Assembly (NCBI GenBank): GCA_027449545.1
Contig: DAIDLI010000213.1
Location: forward strand, 1-62,131
Origin: Acidobacteriaceae bacterium
GTDB lineage: Bacteria > Acidobacteriota > Terriglobia > Terriglobales > Acidobacteriaceae
Reading direction: 5' to 3'
Length of the DNA stretch: 62,131 nt
The position numbers were made by a program, and so were the translations under genes. This document shows positions 7,744-16,241 of this stretch, one piece after another (position 1 is the stretch's first letter; each line of letters starts with the position of its first letter). Under the pieces are notes generated by a model. It searched no databases and was not told where the DNA came from. It was given only the letters and a program-made list of their open reading frames with translations.

Positions 7744-8386
7744 TGCCGTAAGCTGGCCAGCCGCAGCCAGCCCCGGAAATACGGAGCTGCTTTATGGGGA
7801 TGTCGCGATGGGGCTTCACGCCGCATCGCAGCCTCTCACCGTGCTGCGCGCTGGTTTGTGCCCCAAGAACGTGCAGGCGCTGACGCGTGCAGAACTCCTG
7901 GAATTCGCTGAGACCTGTGCCGAAGCGGTGGAGCGGACCTGCCTCTTGTTCAATCTGACCCGGGAACTGGTGAACACTGAGGGGATGGATGTGGAAATAC
8001 ATCCATACAATCTGAATGTTGCGTTACAGGAGATCGAGGAACGCTGCACGCGGGATTTTCAAGAATCCGGTCTGAAGCTGCGATGCTGCTTCGAGAACGC
8101 TCCCGCACCTGTTCTTGGCAGTCGCTTTCTCACATCCAGAGCATTGACCATTGCTCTGCATCTGATCCGCTCCTTTTTGAAGCGCGGAGACGGGGCGGTG
8201 CTGCGAGGCCGCGGCGCCGGTTCTTCTTACGAAATTGTGGTGGAAGCCAGCAGTGGCTTGCCGGGCAACAGTGCGGATACGGAGCTGCACCTGGCGGTCA
8301 TGAAATCGCTCCTGCGAAAACAGCAGGCCACTTTTACCTGCGCAGCAGATCCTTTTCGCCTGCGCGTGCAACTGAAGCATGCATAA
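7730..8386 (+). CDS. Degenerate histidine-kinase-like protein
   Basis: 218 residues, no membrane segment and no sensor domain. Around residue 30 there is a possible H box (GLHAASQPLTVLRAG, with His followed by Gln-Pro-Leu as in HExRxPL motifs), then helical sequence typical of a dimerisation domain (RELVN). The C-terminal 100 residues resemble an ATPase fold only loosely; I cannot find the N box or a glycine-rich G box. It may be a phosphotransfer or adaptor protein for the regulator whose gene it overlaps (14 bases) rather than an active kinase. Assignment is by context and a weak motif. Confidence 0.55.
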   Translation: MKSSDAVSWPAAASPGNTELLYGDVAMGLHAASQPLTVLRAGLCPKNVQALTRAELLEFAETCAEAVERTCLLFNLTRELVNTEGMDVEIHPYNLNVALQEIEERCTRDFQESGLKLRCCFENAPAPVLGSRFLTSRALTIALHLIRSFLKRGDGAVLRGRGAGSSYEIVVEASSGLPGNSADTELHLAVMKSLLRKQQATFTCAADPFRLRVQLKHA

Positions 8387-8412
8387 AATGTTTACCCCGG
8401 AGCTCGAATCAA

Positions 8413-9585
8413 ATGAGTGCTGTCGAAGTTCCCCTGCTGCGTTCAGAAGATATGTGCGGGACCGGCGTGCTGCTGGTGAGTCCCAATAGTCGCTTGCGCT
8501 CGGAGCTGCGCAGCAAGCTACAGGCTCCACGATGGCTATTAACCGAAGCCGGCAGCGGTGCTGAGGCGCTGGAGCACCTGCAGGAGAATCCCCGCGAATT
8601 GCTGCTGATGGACCCCATGCTTCCGGACCTGGAGGCAAGCGAGTTCAGCGTGATGGTGCGGGAGCAGTTCCCGGGGGTGCAGATCATTTCCGTGAATCCG
8701 CACACGGGAACACTGGTCCTGGGCACATCTTCGCCCACCTCGCTTGCCACGCGACTCACGGAAGCGGTTTATGCCGGCGGGAGTCCCCAGCCTGTGCCGC
8801 GAAGCCCAGCCGGTATCCGGGCGCTACGTTCTGGTCCGGACGGTCCCCGCGGGATACGCGGGATGGTCGGCGAGTCTGTACCCATGCTGCGGGTATATGA
8901 ACACATCCATATGGTGGCGCGGCGGGATGCAACCGTGCTGATTACCGGCGAGAGCGGCACCGGAAAAGATCTGGTCGCCCAGGCGGTGCACGGGTTGAGC
9001 CCTCGCGAAAAGCAGCCTCTGGTGACCATCAATTGCGCGGCCATCCCCGAACCATTGTTGGAAGCAGAGCTGTTTGGATATGTGAAGGGCTCCTTTACCG
9101 GCGCTGTGCAATCCAGGATCGGGCGCATTCATGCGGCACATGGAGGAACGCTGTTCCTGGACGAAATCGGGGACATGCCGCTCTCTTTGCAGAGCAAGAT
9201 TCTCCGATTCCTGGAGCAGGGCGAAGTGCAGAGGCTCGGAGGAAACGATCATCTGAAGGTGGATGTCCGCGTGGTGGCTGCCACCAATGCCGATCTGCAA
9301 TCTCTGGTCAAGCAGCGTCTCTTCCGGGAGGATCTGTATTTCCGGCTTGCTGTGTTTCCCATCAAGCTGCCACCGCTTCGCGAGCGCTTTGGAGATGTGC
9401 GCAAGCTTGCAGAGGCGTTCCTGACAAAGTTCGCTCCCGGGGCGATGCTCAGTTCCGAAGCGCTTGAAGTGCTGGAGGCTCACGAGTGGCCGGGAAATGT
9501 ACGCGAACTGCGCAACGTGCTTGAGCGCGCATCGATTCTGGCTGGAGAAGAACGACAGATCCTGGAGGAGCACATTCTTCTTTAG
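8413..9585 (+). CDS. Sigma-54 activator with degenerate receiver and no HTH (FlgR/FleQ-like)
   Basis: 390 residues. N-terminus (about 15–125) folds like a receiver domain but reads LLVSPNSR where the acidic pair should be; an Asp remains in LLLMDPMLPD. The central AAA+ domain has Walker A GESGTGKD (about 178), GSFTGA in place of GAFTGA, Walker B LFLDEIGDM and the arginine-finger region FREDLYFRL. The protein stops soon after the WPGNVRELRN motif, so the Fis-type DNA-binding helix is missing. The frame is open further upstream but begins only here by context. Such activators, like Helicobacter FlgR, contact sigma-54 polymerase without an enhancer. It precedes a kinase and a complete NtrC-family gene. 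Confidence 0.88.
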   Translation: MSAVEVPLLRSEDMCGTGVLLVSPNSRLRSELRSKLQAPRWLLTEAGSGAEALEHLQENPRELLLMDPMLPDLEASEFSVMVREQFPGVQIISVNPHTGTLVLGTSSPTSLATRLTEAVYAGGSPQPVPRSPAGIRALRSGPDGPRGIRGMVGESVPMLRVYEHIHMVARRDATVLITGESGTGKDLVAQAVHGLSPREKQPLVTINCAAIPEPLLEAELFGYVKGSFTGAVQSRIGRIHAAHGGTLFLDEIGDMPLSLQSKILRFLEQGEVQRLGGNDHLKVDVRVVAATNADLQSLVKQRLFREDLYFRLAVFPIKLPPLRERFGDVRKLAEAFLTKFAPGAMLSSEALEVLEAHEWPGNVRELRNVLERASILAGEERQILEEHILL

Positions 9586-9640
9586 CACTCCTCGTGCGGG
9601 GTTGCGGCGCCGAGAAGAATTGGCAATCCGCGTGCATTGT

Positions 9641-9663
9641 AACTAGGCAGATGCTGCCTAGTT
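9641..9663 (+). promoter_or_regulatory. Perfect inverted repeat centred on a start codon
   Basis: Arms of 10 bases, AACTAGGCAG (9641–9650) and its exact complement (9654–9663), with the kinase ATG (9651–9653) as the 3-base loop. In RNA it would hide the start codon in a hairpin; in DNA it could be an operator. Confidence 0.6.
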
Positions 9664-10994
9664 CTCATCCTGTCCTCATCAACGCCGAGTCCGGCGCGGC
9701 TTTCCGCTCAGGCGATCGCTGCACGCTGGAGGGTGGTGGAGGCGAGCGTCTCCGCGAGAGCGCCCCGCAGGAGTTGGCCGCAGCCTTTTCTCAGTTCATC
9801 TACGCTTCCTCGCAACTGGAGGCGTCGTATCGGCGCTTGCAGGATGAAGTTGCAGAGCTCCGGCTGGAGTTGGCCAGACGCAATGCCGCTCTCCAGTGCA
9901 GTCTGGCTGAGAACGAGCGCATCCGCCAAAATCTGGAACAGATTGTCAACAGCATGCCTTGCGGCGTCCTGGTGGTCGAGCGCGAGGGCGCGATCTCTAT
10001 GGCCAACCCGGAGAGCAGGCGCCTGCTGCGCCTGCAAGCGGATTGCCGTGGGGAACTTCTCGACCTGGCGGGACTCTCCCATGCAACCGGAATCGACCTG
10101 GTCGGACTTGTGCAACTCGCATCCACGCAGGAATCGATCCATGAGGTTTGTCTGCGCGCGAGCGGTAGCGCCCGGTGGCTGGAAGTGCGTCTGCGCAGGC
10201 TGGCGGGCGGGGATGCTTCTCCTGAGGATGAAGGGAACAGGAGCATCGTGATCCTGCGCGATATCACCGCGCGGAAGAAGGCGGAACAGGAGCGCGAAAG
10301 CGGACGCCGCGCAATGGCTCTGGCCGAGGTATCGAGCGAGGTGGCGCATGAGATTAGAAATCCCTTGGCCAGCCTCGAACTCTTCGCCGAGCTTATCGAG
10401 CAGGATGAGGCCCAGCGCACCACCTGGATCTCTCATCTCCGCGCCGGCATTCGCTCTCTTTCGGCCACCGTGAATAACGTTCTGAGCCTGCGGTCCGGAA
10501 CATTCCGTCTGGAAGTCATCGATCTGGTGCAGGCTGCCGAGGACGCGCTCAGGTTTGCCCAGCCACTCCTGGCGCAGGCACAGCTCGCGGTCGAGTGGAG
10601 GGCATCAGCGGCAGAGCGGCACGTCCTCGGTTGCGCGGCAGCGGTTCAGCAGATCGTCCTAAACCTGGTCAGTAACGCGATTCGCCACACGCCGGCGGGC
10701 GGAACGCTGGAGGTGTGCGTTTCGCAGGAATCAGATGCGGAGCGGGGCGTTACGTCGGAATGGCTGGTGCTGGATTTCGCGGATTCGGGCAGCGGCATTG
10801 CTGCCGACCAACTGGGTCGGATTTTTGAGGCAGGATTCAGCGGCAGCGGGACAACCTCGGGCCTGGGATTGGCGGTTTGTGAGCAAATCATGAGAGAGCT
10901 GGGCGGAAGGATCAGTGCGCAGAACCGTAGAGAAGGGGGCGCGCGTTTCATCCTCAAGTTCCCTGTGTACAGCAAAGGAGAGGCCGCCGCGTGA
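9651..10994 (+). CDS. PAS/HisKA sensor kinase of the flagellar two-component system (FlrB/FleS-like)
   Basis: 447 soluble residues. A coiled-coil-like segment (about 50–100) leads to a PAS-like sensor (MPCGVLVVEREGAISMANPESRRLL), then HisKA with H box SEVAHEIRNPLAS (His near 225) and an ATPase domain with N box LNLVSNAIRHTP and G boxes DSGSGIA and TSGLGLAV. No membrane helix is seen, as in FlrB and FleS, which sense flagellar assembly from the cytoplasm. The start is uncertain: the frame continues up to a GTG at 9594, and the ATG lies in a perfect inverted repeat. Its stop overlaps the start of the NtrC-family regulator (TGATG), which is its likely target. Confidence 0.88.
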   Translation: MLPSSHPVLINAESGAAFRSGDRCTLEGGGGERLRESAPQELAAAFSQFIYASSQLEASYRRLQDEVAELRLELARRNAALQCSLAENERIRQNLEQIVNSMPCGVLVVEREGAISMANPESRRLLRLQADCRGELLDLAGLSHATGIDLVGLVQLASTQESIHEVCLRASGSARWLEVRLRRLAGGDASPEDEGNRSIVILRDITARKKAEQERESGRRAMALAEVSSEVAHEIRNPLASLELFAELIEQDEAQRTTWISHLRAGIRSLSATVNNVLSLRSGTFRLEVIDLVQAAEDALRFAQPLLAQAQLAVEWRASAAERHVLGCAAAVQQIVLNLVSNAIRHTPAGGTLEVCVSQESDAERGVTSEWLVLDFADSGSGIAADQLGRIFEAGFSGSGTTSGLGLAVCEQIMRELGGRISAQNRREGGARFILKFPVYSKGEAAA

Positions 10995-12382
10995 TGATGT
11001 TTTCTCCGCACAACAGACGGTCATCCGTCCTGGTGGTCGATGACGAACCGGCGATGCGAACCGCGCTCCAAGCCAACTTTCAACGGGCAGGATGGATCGT
11101 GGAGGCCGCAGGTTGCGTGGCGGATGCCATGAGCGTCGTCCGAGGCAAAATGTTTGACCTGGTGGTCACCGACGTTCGGATGGGTGATGGCGATGGGTTT
11201 GAACTCCTCGATTACATGCGGAGAGAGTCGCCGTCGATCCCGGTCATCTTGTTGACCGCCTATGGAAGCGTGCCCGAGGCAGTGCGGTCGATGCGCGACG
11301 GTGCGGTCGACTATCTGGTCAAACCGGTCTCCTTCGAGCAGTTGGAGGCGGCAGCCCGGCGGATCCTCTCGCAGAACTCGGGATTGTCCGGGCCGGTGCA
11401 AGATTTGCCCAGGCCTGCTGTTCCGGGAAACGTGGAACTGGTCGGCCGTTCCGCGGCACTGCTGGAGGTGATGAGGCGCGCGCAAGCGGCAGCCTCCACA
11501 GGTTCTGACGTTTTGATTGAAGCAGAGAGCGGCACCGGCAAAGAAGTCTTCGCACGTTTTATTCACGAATCCAGTGCGCGCCGCGGCAAGCCTTTCATCG
11601 CCATCAACTGCGCGGCCGTGCCGGAGACGCTTCTGGAAACCGAGCTCTTCGGGCACGCAAAAGGCGCATTTACCGGAGCGGCCGCTGCCAAGCCGGGGAA
11701 ATTTGAGCTGGCTCATGGGGGCACCCTGCTGCTCGATGAAATTGGCGACATGCCACTGGTGTTGCAGCCCAAGCTGCTGCGTGTGCTTCAGGAACGGGAG
11801 TTCGAGCGGGTTGGTGACGCGCGCCTGGTGCATGTGGATATTCGGGTCATCGCCACCACCAATGCCTCGTTGAGCCGGATGGTGGAACAAGGCCGGTTTC
11901 GCGGCGACCTCTACTATCGGCTGAACGTGATTCCGGTTTCCATTCCGCCCCTGCGGCAACGGGGGGAAGATATTGCGGTGCTGGCGGAACACTTTGCCGC
12001 GCGATATGCCAGGGAGCTCGGCCGGCGAGCTCCGGTCCTGGACGCGAGCTTCAGGGGCGCTCTGGGCGAGTATCCGTGGCCGGGCAATGTCCGAGAGCTG
12101 TCGAACCTGATGCGTCGCATCTTGTCCTTGCATGCCGGTGACGTTCTGGATGCTTCTGTTTTTCGCAGGGAGATTCGGCCCCTGGCGACACCGCAGGTTC
12201 GCGAAGCGGAAGCATTGATTCCGGGCACGCCGATCTCCGAGCTGGAACGCAGGCATGTGGAGAAGACACTCGCGCTGGCCAACGGCAACCGTACGCGCGC
12301 AGCGGAGATGCTGGGCATAAGCCTGCGGACCATGCGCAACAAGATCAAGGAATATGGACTGCCGCCCAGGAGGTATGCATGA
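10994..12382 (+). CDS. NtrC-family sigma-54 response regulator (FlrC/FleR-like)
   Basis: 462 residues. Receiver domain with the acidic pair in VVDDEPAM, phospho-acceptor in VVTDVRMGDG and Lys in LVKPVSF; AAA+ domain with Walker A ESGTGKEV, intact GAFTGA loop, Walker B LLLDEIGDM and FRGDLYYRLNV; C-terminal Fis-type helix-turn-helix (NRTRAAEMLGISLRTMRNKIKEYG). It is therefore complete, unlike the activator at 8413. GTG and two ATG codons stand in a row at 10991–10999; the ATG at 10994 overlaps the kinase stop. The next gene, flgB, overlaps by four bases, so the regulator is fused by operon to the basal-body genes it probably controls with sigma-54. Confidence 0.92.
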   Translation: MMFSPHNRRSSVLVVDDEPAMRTALQANFQRAGWIVEAAGCVADAMSVVRGKMFDLVVTDVRMGDGDGFELLDYMRRESPSIPVILLTAYGSVPEAVRSMRDGAVDYLVKPVSFEQLEAAARRILSQNSGLSGPVQDLPRPAVPGNVELVGRSAALLEVMRRAQAAASTGSDVLIEAESGTGKEVFARFIHESSARRGKPFIAINCAAVPETLLETELFGHAKGAFTGAAAAKPGKFELAHGGTLLLDEIGDMPLVLQPKLLRVLQEREFERVGDARLVHVDIRVIATTNASLSRMVEQGRFRGDLYYRLNVIPVSIPPLRQRGEDIAVLAEHFAARYARELGRRAPVLDASFRGALGEYPWPGNVRELSNLMRRILSLHAGDVLDASVFRREIRPLATPQVREAEALIPGTPISELERRHVEKTLALANGNRTRAAEMLGISLRTMRNKIKEYGLPPRRYA

Positions 12383-12750
12383 CACCGCCACCGAACCTTG
12401 ATGCACTGCAGCGTTTTGTCCAATTTGCTGTGACACGCGAACACGCGATTTCCACCAACATGGCGAATGTGGATACGCCCGGTTATCACACCAAGGACGT
12501 CGATTTCCAGTCGGTTCTGGAGCAAACCATGAGTCCTCAATCAGCGGGATGGGATGGACAAGCGTCCGGCCCTGAGCTCCAGCCGGCGGTGCGCGAGGTG
12601 CCCGGGTTGATGGAGCGTCCGGATGGCAACAATGTCGATCTGGACCGGGAATCGATGTTGATGGCCGAAACCCAGCTTCAATATGAGGTCGGAATTCAGC
12701 TCATCAAGCGCGACTTTCACCAAATTCTGAGTGCAATCAACGGGAACTGA
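12379..12750 (+). CDS. flgB: FlgB, flagellar proximal rod protein
   Basis: 123 residues. Forms part of the proximal rod in the periplasm, exported by the flagellar type III apparatus. The N-terminal rod motif is present as EHAISTNMANVDTPGYHTKDVDF (ANVDTPGY is the diagnostic core), and the C-terminal helix carries the rod-type ending LQYEVGIQLIKRDFHQILSAING. Length is normal. The ATG overlaps the regulator stop (ATGA) and flgC follows two bases later. Confidence 0.97.
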   Translation: MTPPPNLDALQRFVQFAVTREHAISTNMANVDTPGYHTKDVDFQSVLEQTMSPQSAGWDGQASGPELQPAVREVPGLMERPDGNNVDLDRESMLMAETQLQYEVGIQLIKRDFHQILSAINGN

Positions 12751-12752
12751 CT

Positions 12753-13193
12753 ATGAACTTCTTCGATTCTCTTGCTATCAGCGCTTCCGCTCTTACCGCC
12801 GAGCGGCAGCGCACCGAGATCATCGCTGCGAATCTGGCCAATGCCGAAACCACCCACACGCAGGCGGGCGGTCCCTTCAAGCGCAGAGAAGTTGTCTTTC
12901 AAACCGAGGGCGGTTCATCTTTCGGACTCTCCCTGGCAAGCGCTCGAACCGGAGAAGTCGCCGGCGAGGTCAGAGTCGCAGAGGTAGTCGACGACCCGTC
13001 GCCTCCGGTGATGCGTTACGAGCCGGGCCATCCCGATGCGAACAAGCAGGGCTATGTGGCGTATCCGGCCATCAATCCGGCAATGGAGATGGTGGATCTG
13101 ATGGATGCGGCACGCGCTTACCAGCTCAACGCCTCTGCCGTCGCGGCCACGAAACAGATGATTCAGCAGACCATTGAAGTTCTGAAGAGCTAA
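12753..13193 (+). CDS. flgC: FlgC, flagellar proximal rod protein
   Basis: 146 residues. Rod subunit exported with FlgB and FlgF. N-terminal motif IIAANLANAETTHTQAGGPFKRR replaces the common N-x-A-N-x-x-T pattern with a slight variation, and the C-terminal part contains VAYPAINPAMEMVDLMDAARAYQLN, typical of FlgC (the VDLMDAxRAYQLN stretch is near the end). Preceded by flgB and followed by fliE with an AAGGAGG-like ribosome-binding sequence between. Confidence 0.97.
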   Translation: MNFFDSLAISASALTAERQRTEIIAANLANAETTHTQAGGPFKRREVVFQTEGGSSFGLSLASARTGEVAGEVRVAEVVDDPSPPVMRYEPGHPDANKQGYVAYPAINPAMEMVDLMDAARAYQLNASAVAATKQMIQQTIEVLKS

Positions 13194-13207
13194 GGAGGCG
13201 CATTCGC

Positions 13208-13510
13208 ATGAGCAACATGATTCCGGGCCTCAATTCGCTTCCGGGCATAGGGAATGCAGCGAACTCAACTCTGAATCCGGGGCAGCCGGACGGCAGCTTC
13301 AGCGGGTTGCTGACCGATGCTTTGCAGCAGGTGAATCAGCTGAACAGCAGTGCGGACCAGAAGGTCGGAAGTCTTCTCCAGGGGCACCAGGCGGATATGG
13401 CATCCGTCATGATTGCCGTGGAAAAGGCAGATGTCGCTTTCCAGTTGATGATGCAGGTACGCAACAAGATCGTAAGCGCATATCAGGATATCGAGAAGAT
13501 GCAATTTTGA
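13208..13510 (+). CDS. fliE: FliE, MS-ring to rod junction protein
   Basis: 100 residues, the usual size. FliE joins the MS ring to the rod and is needed to start rod export. The C-terminal half is diagnostic: an Asp/Ala-rich helix DMASVMIAVEKADVAFQLMMQVRNKIVSAYQDIEKMQF. AAGGAGG lies 9 bases before the ATG. It is followed by a 77-base gap before fliF, the longest gap inside this operon. Confidence 0.97.
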   Translation: MSNMIPGLNSLPGIGNAANSTLNPGQPDGSFSGLLTDALQQVNQLNSSADQKVGSLLQGHQADMASVMIAVEKADVAFQLMMQVRNKIVSAYQDIEKMQF

Positions 13511-13587
13511 GATTCGTTGGGCTGGCTGATGCCTCTGCGGCGGTCAAGCCAAACCGAGAAACTGTTTCGCGAGGATAGCGCAGGGGC

Positions 13588-15222
13588 ATGGCTGGCGGAC
13601 AAGCGGCAGAGGGTGCAAAAGTGGCAGGCACGATAGCAGAAATATGGTCGCGTTCGAGAGTCTTCTGGTCCAAGCTCCGTCCCCAGCAGAGACTCTTCTT
13701 CGGCATTGGGGCGGCCGTTGCAGCGGCGGCTGTAGCGCTCGCCATCTGGATGATTACCTCGCCGGATTACAAGCCGTTGATCGGCAATCTCGAACCCGAC
13801 GATCTGCAAACCATCGCTTCGGAGCTTGCGGCAAAGAAGATACCGTATACCATCGGCCCTGAAGGAAGCTCAATTCTGGTTCCTGCGGCCGCATTAGATT
13901 CGGCTCGGCTTGAGATCGCCTCCCACGATTCAACCCGCAGCGGAAGGATCGGCTTCGAAATCTTCGATAAGGTTTCCTGGGGAGAGACCGAGTTCGATGA
14001 AAAGGTCAATTACCAGCGCGCCCTCGAAGGCGAGTTGGAACGCACCATTGAGACCATCCAGAATGTGCGGAGCGCGCGCGTCCACATCGTGATGGCCAAG
14101 GACTCGGTATTTACCGATCAAGCCCGTGGGGCGAAGGCTTCGGTGACGCTGCGCTTGAAGCGCGGCTCGCTCTCCCGCGAAGAGATTGCGCAGATTGCGC
14201 GCCTGGTGGCGGCTTCAGTCGATAATCTGGATCCCAAGGACGTCGTCATCGTCGATGCCGACGGCAATCGCACACTCAGCGGCGGCGGCGAAGATCTGGG
14301 AGGCGGCACGCTCGACGAGCAGTTGACGCACCGCATCATCGCGATGCTCGCGCCGATCGTCGGCGCCGATCATGTCCGCGCGACGGTCAATGTGGAGTAC
14401 GAGACCGGAAGCAGCGAAGAGAACGACGAGAAGTACGATCCCACCGTCAGCGTGCCCTTGAGTATGCAGCGTACCGAGGAGACCGAAGGAGGTGGCGGGG
14501 CCGGTGGCGTGCCCGGCACCTCGAGCAACGTTCCTTCTGCGAAGGCGGCCAGGGCAGTCGCAGCCAAATCGGCTTCCGCTGCCACCCAGGCAAGCACGGC
14601 ACCGGGCTCCAAGACGGAGAGCGCGGTCTACGGCGTAAACAAGACCGTTCGCCATACCGTAGAACCGGCAGGCGGCATCCGCCGCATTTCCGCAGCCGTG
14701 GTGGTAGACGACGATGCTGAGCGGCAGCAGCAGAACGGGAAGTGGACCACCGTCTATCAGAAGCGGAGCCCTCAGCAGTTGGCGATGATCACCCAACTGG
14801 CACAGGCGGCGATTGGCTTCAATGGCGCGCGCGGGGACAACGTGACCGTCGAGAACCTCAGCTTCGACAGACCCGACACCTCCGAGCTTGATGCCCATCC
14901 CCTCATGGTTCGCTTGCGGAGCGGCGTACAGGATTTCTCGAGCCTGATTCGTTACGCGGTGCTGCTCGTCCTCTTTGTTCTGGTTTACTTCCTTATGATT
15001 CGGCCCATTCAGCGCAAAGTGCTGTCTACTCCGATGGCCGGTCCGTCTCTGCCTGTTCCGGCCGCCGCCGCTCAACTGGACAGCAGTCCGGAGATGGAAA
15101 TCGTGAACCTGAGCCTGGGGCAACGGTCCCTCGCATTAAAAAAGGAACTGGCCGGATTTATCCAATCGGAGCCAGAGGCCAGCACAATCGCGATTCGCGG
15201 CTGGTTGCATGAGGAGTCATGA
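13588..15222 (+). CDS. fliF: FliF, flagellar MS-ring protein
   Basis: 544 residues. Forms the inner-membrane ring that houses the export gate. A short basic N-terminus is followed by a first membrane segment (about 31–53), the YscJ/FliF periplasmic domains (PDYKPLIGNLEPDDL, then VNYQRALEGELERTIETI, VRSARVHIVMAKDSVF), a Ser/Ala-rich stretch (about 300–345) and a second membrane segment (about 453–470, YAVLLVLFVLVYFLMI). The C-terminal cytoplasmic tail ends with a FliG-binding helix. Its stop overlaps the fliG start. Confidence 0.97.
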   Translation: MAGGQAAEGAKVAGTIAEIWSRSRVFWSKLRPQQRLFFGIGAAVAAAAVALAIWMITSPDYKPLIGNLEPDDLQTIASELAAKKIPYTIGPEGSSILVPAAALDSARLEIASHDSTRSGRIGFEIFDKVSWGETEFDEKVNYQRALEGELERTIETIQNVRSARVHIVMAKDSVFTDQARGAKASVTLRLKRGSLSREEIAQIARLVAASVDNLDPKDVVIVDADGNRTLSGGGEDLGGGTLDEQLTHRIIAMLAPIVGADHVRATVNVEYETGSSEENDEKYDPTVSVPLSMQRTEETEGGGGAGGVPGTSSNVPSAKAARAVAAKSASAATQASTAPGSKTESAVYGVNKTVRHTVEPAGGIRRISAAVVVDDDAERQQQNGKWTTVYQKRSPQQLAMITQLAQAAIGFNGARGDNVTVENLSFDRPDTSELDAHPLMVRLRSGVQDFSSLIRYAVLLVLFVLVYFLMIRPIQRKVLSTPMAGPSLPVPAAAAQLDSSPEMEIVNLSLGQRSLALKKELAGFIQSEPEASTIAIRGWLHEES

Positions 15223-16241
15223 TGGGATCGGTGAGCAATGAGCCGGGATTGAGCGGCGCGCGTAAAGCGGCCATTCTTCTCACTTACTTGGGAGAAGAGG
15301 CGGCTGCAACGATCTTTCGCCAGTTGAGCGAAGATGATTTGCAACGCGTGGCTGACGAAGTAGCGAATCTGGGAGCCGTGCCGCCCGAGGTGTCGGTGCA
15401 GGTCTTCGAGGAGTACCGGCGCATGACATTAGGCCAGGAATACACCATGGCCGGCGGCCAGCAGCTTACCCGTCGTCTGCTGGTGAAGGCTTTCGGAGAA
15501 GAAGACGCCGAAGTCATCATGCAGAAGTTGACCCGCGCCAAAGAGCTTAACCCGCGGGAGGCCCTGCAACGCTCCGATCCACAAAAGCTGGCGCGGTTTA
15601 TCGAAAGCGAGCATCCGCAGACCATTGCGCTGATCCTTGGACAGTTGACCGACCGGCAAGCCTCAGCGCTGCTCATGAGCCTGCCTGCGGAGATTCGCGC
15701 GGAGGCCGTGAAGCGGCTGGCGAACCTGCGGCGCTTTTCACCGGAGATGGCGAAGAAGGTTTCGTTTATGCTCACGCAGCGAATGAAAGCAATCGGAGAG
15801 CAGGGGAAACGGACTTATTCGGGGTTTCAGAGCGTAGCCGCCATTATGAACTGCGTCGACAACACGGTTGCCCAGGAGATCCTGGAGCAGATCGAAAACC
15901 AGGAGCCGCAGTTAGCCAGCGGCATTCGCGACCTGATGTTTACCTTCGGCGATCTAGTGCACGTGGGCGACGCGCAGGTCCGGGAGCTGACCGGAGCAGT
16001 GGAAAGAAAGACACTTGCGACGGCGCTGAAGGGGACCAGCGAGGAGCTCAAGAACGTGTTTTTCCGCACCATGTCCTCGCGCGCTGTGGATCTGCTCAAG
16101 GAAGACATGGAGGCGCTTGGTCCGGTGCGCAGCCGAGAGGTGGCCAAAGCCCAGAATGAGATTGTCGCGGTTGCCCGTCAGCTGGAGGCAGAAGGAAGGA
16201 TTGTGTTGAAGAGCGAGGTCAACGATGAGTACATTGTTTAG
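15222..16241 (+). CDS. fliG: FliG, flagellar motor switch protein
   Basis: 339 residues. Couples the MS ring to the C ring and receives torque from MotA. Visible: N-terminal ARKAAILLTYLGEEAAATIFRQLSEDDL, the EHPQTIALILGQL motif of the middle domain (about 125) and the C-terminal charged helix region (FTFGDLVHVGDAQVRELTGAV, then KGTSEELKNVFFRTMSSRAVDLLKEDMEALGPVR). GAGGAG lies five bases before this ATG; the alternative ATG three bases earlier is too close. Overlaps fliF by one base and fliH by 17. Confidence 0.97.
   Translation: MGSVSNEPGLSGARKAAILLTYLGEEAAATIFRQLSEDDLQRVADEVANLGAVPPEVSVQVFEEYRRMTLGQEYTMAGGQQLTRRLLVKAFGEEDAEVIMQKLTRAKELNPREALQRSDPQKLARFIESEHPQTIALILGQLTDRQASALLMSLPAEIRAEAVKRLANLRRFSPEMAKKVSFMLTQRMKAIGEQGKRTYSGFQSVAAIMNCVDNTVAQEILEQIENQEPQLASGIRDLMFTFGDLVHVGDAQVRELTGAVERKTLATALKGTSEELKNVFFRTMSSRAVDLLKEDMEALGPVRSREVAKAQNEIVAVARQLEAEGRIVLKSEVNDEYIV

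Noticed and set aside
13518..13533. A sigma-54-like TGG-N10-GC pair in the fliE–fliF gap
   Set aside because: Only the doublets match; the flanking bases do not, and fliF is well placed for read-through.
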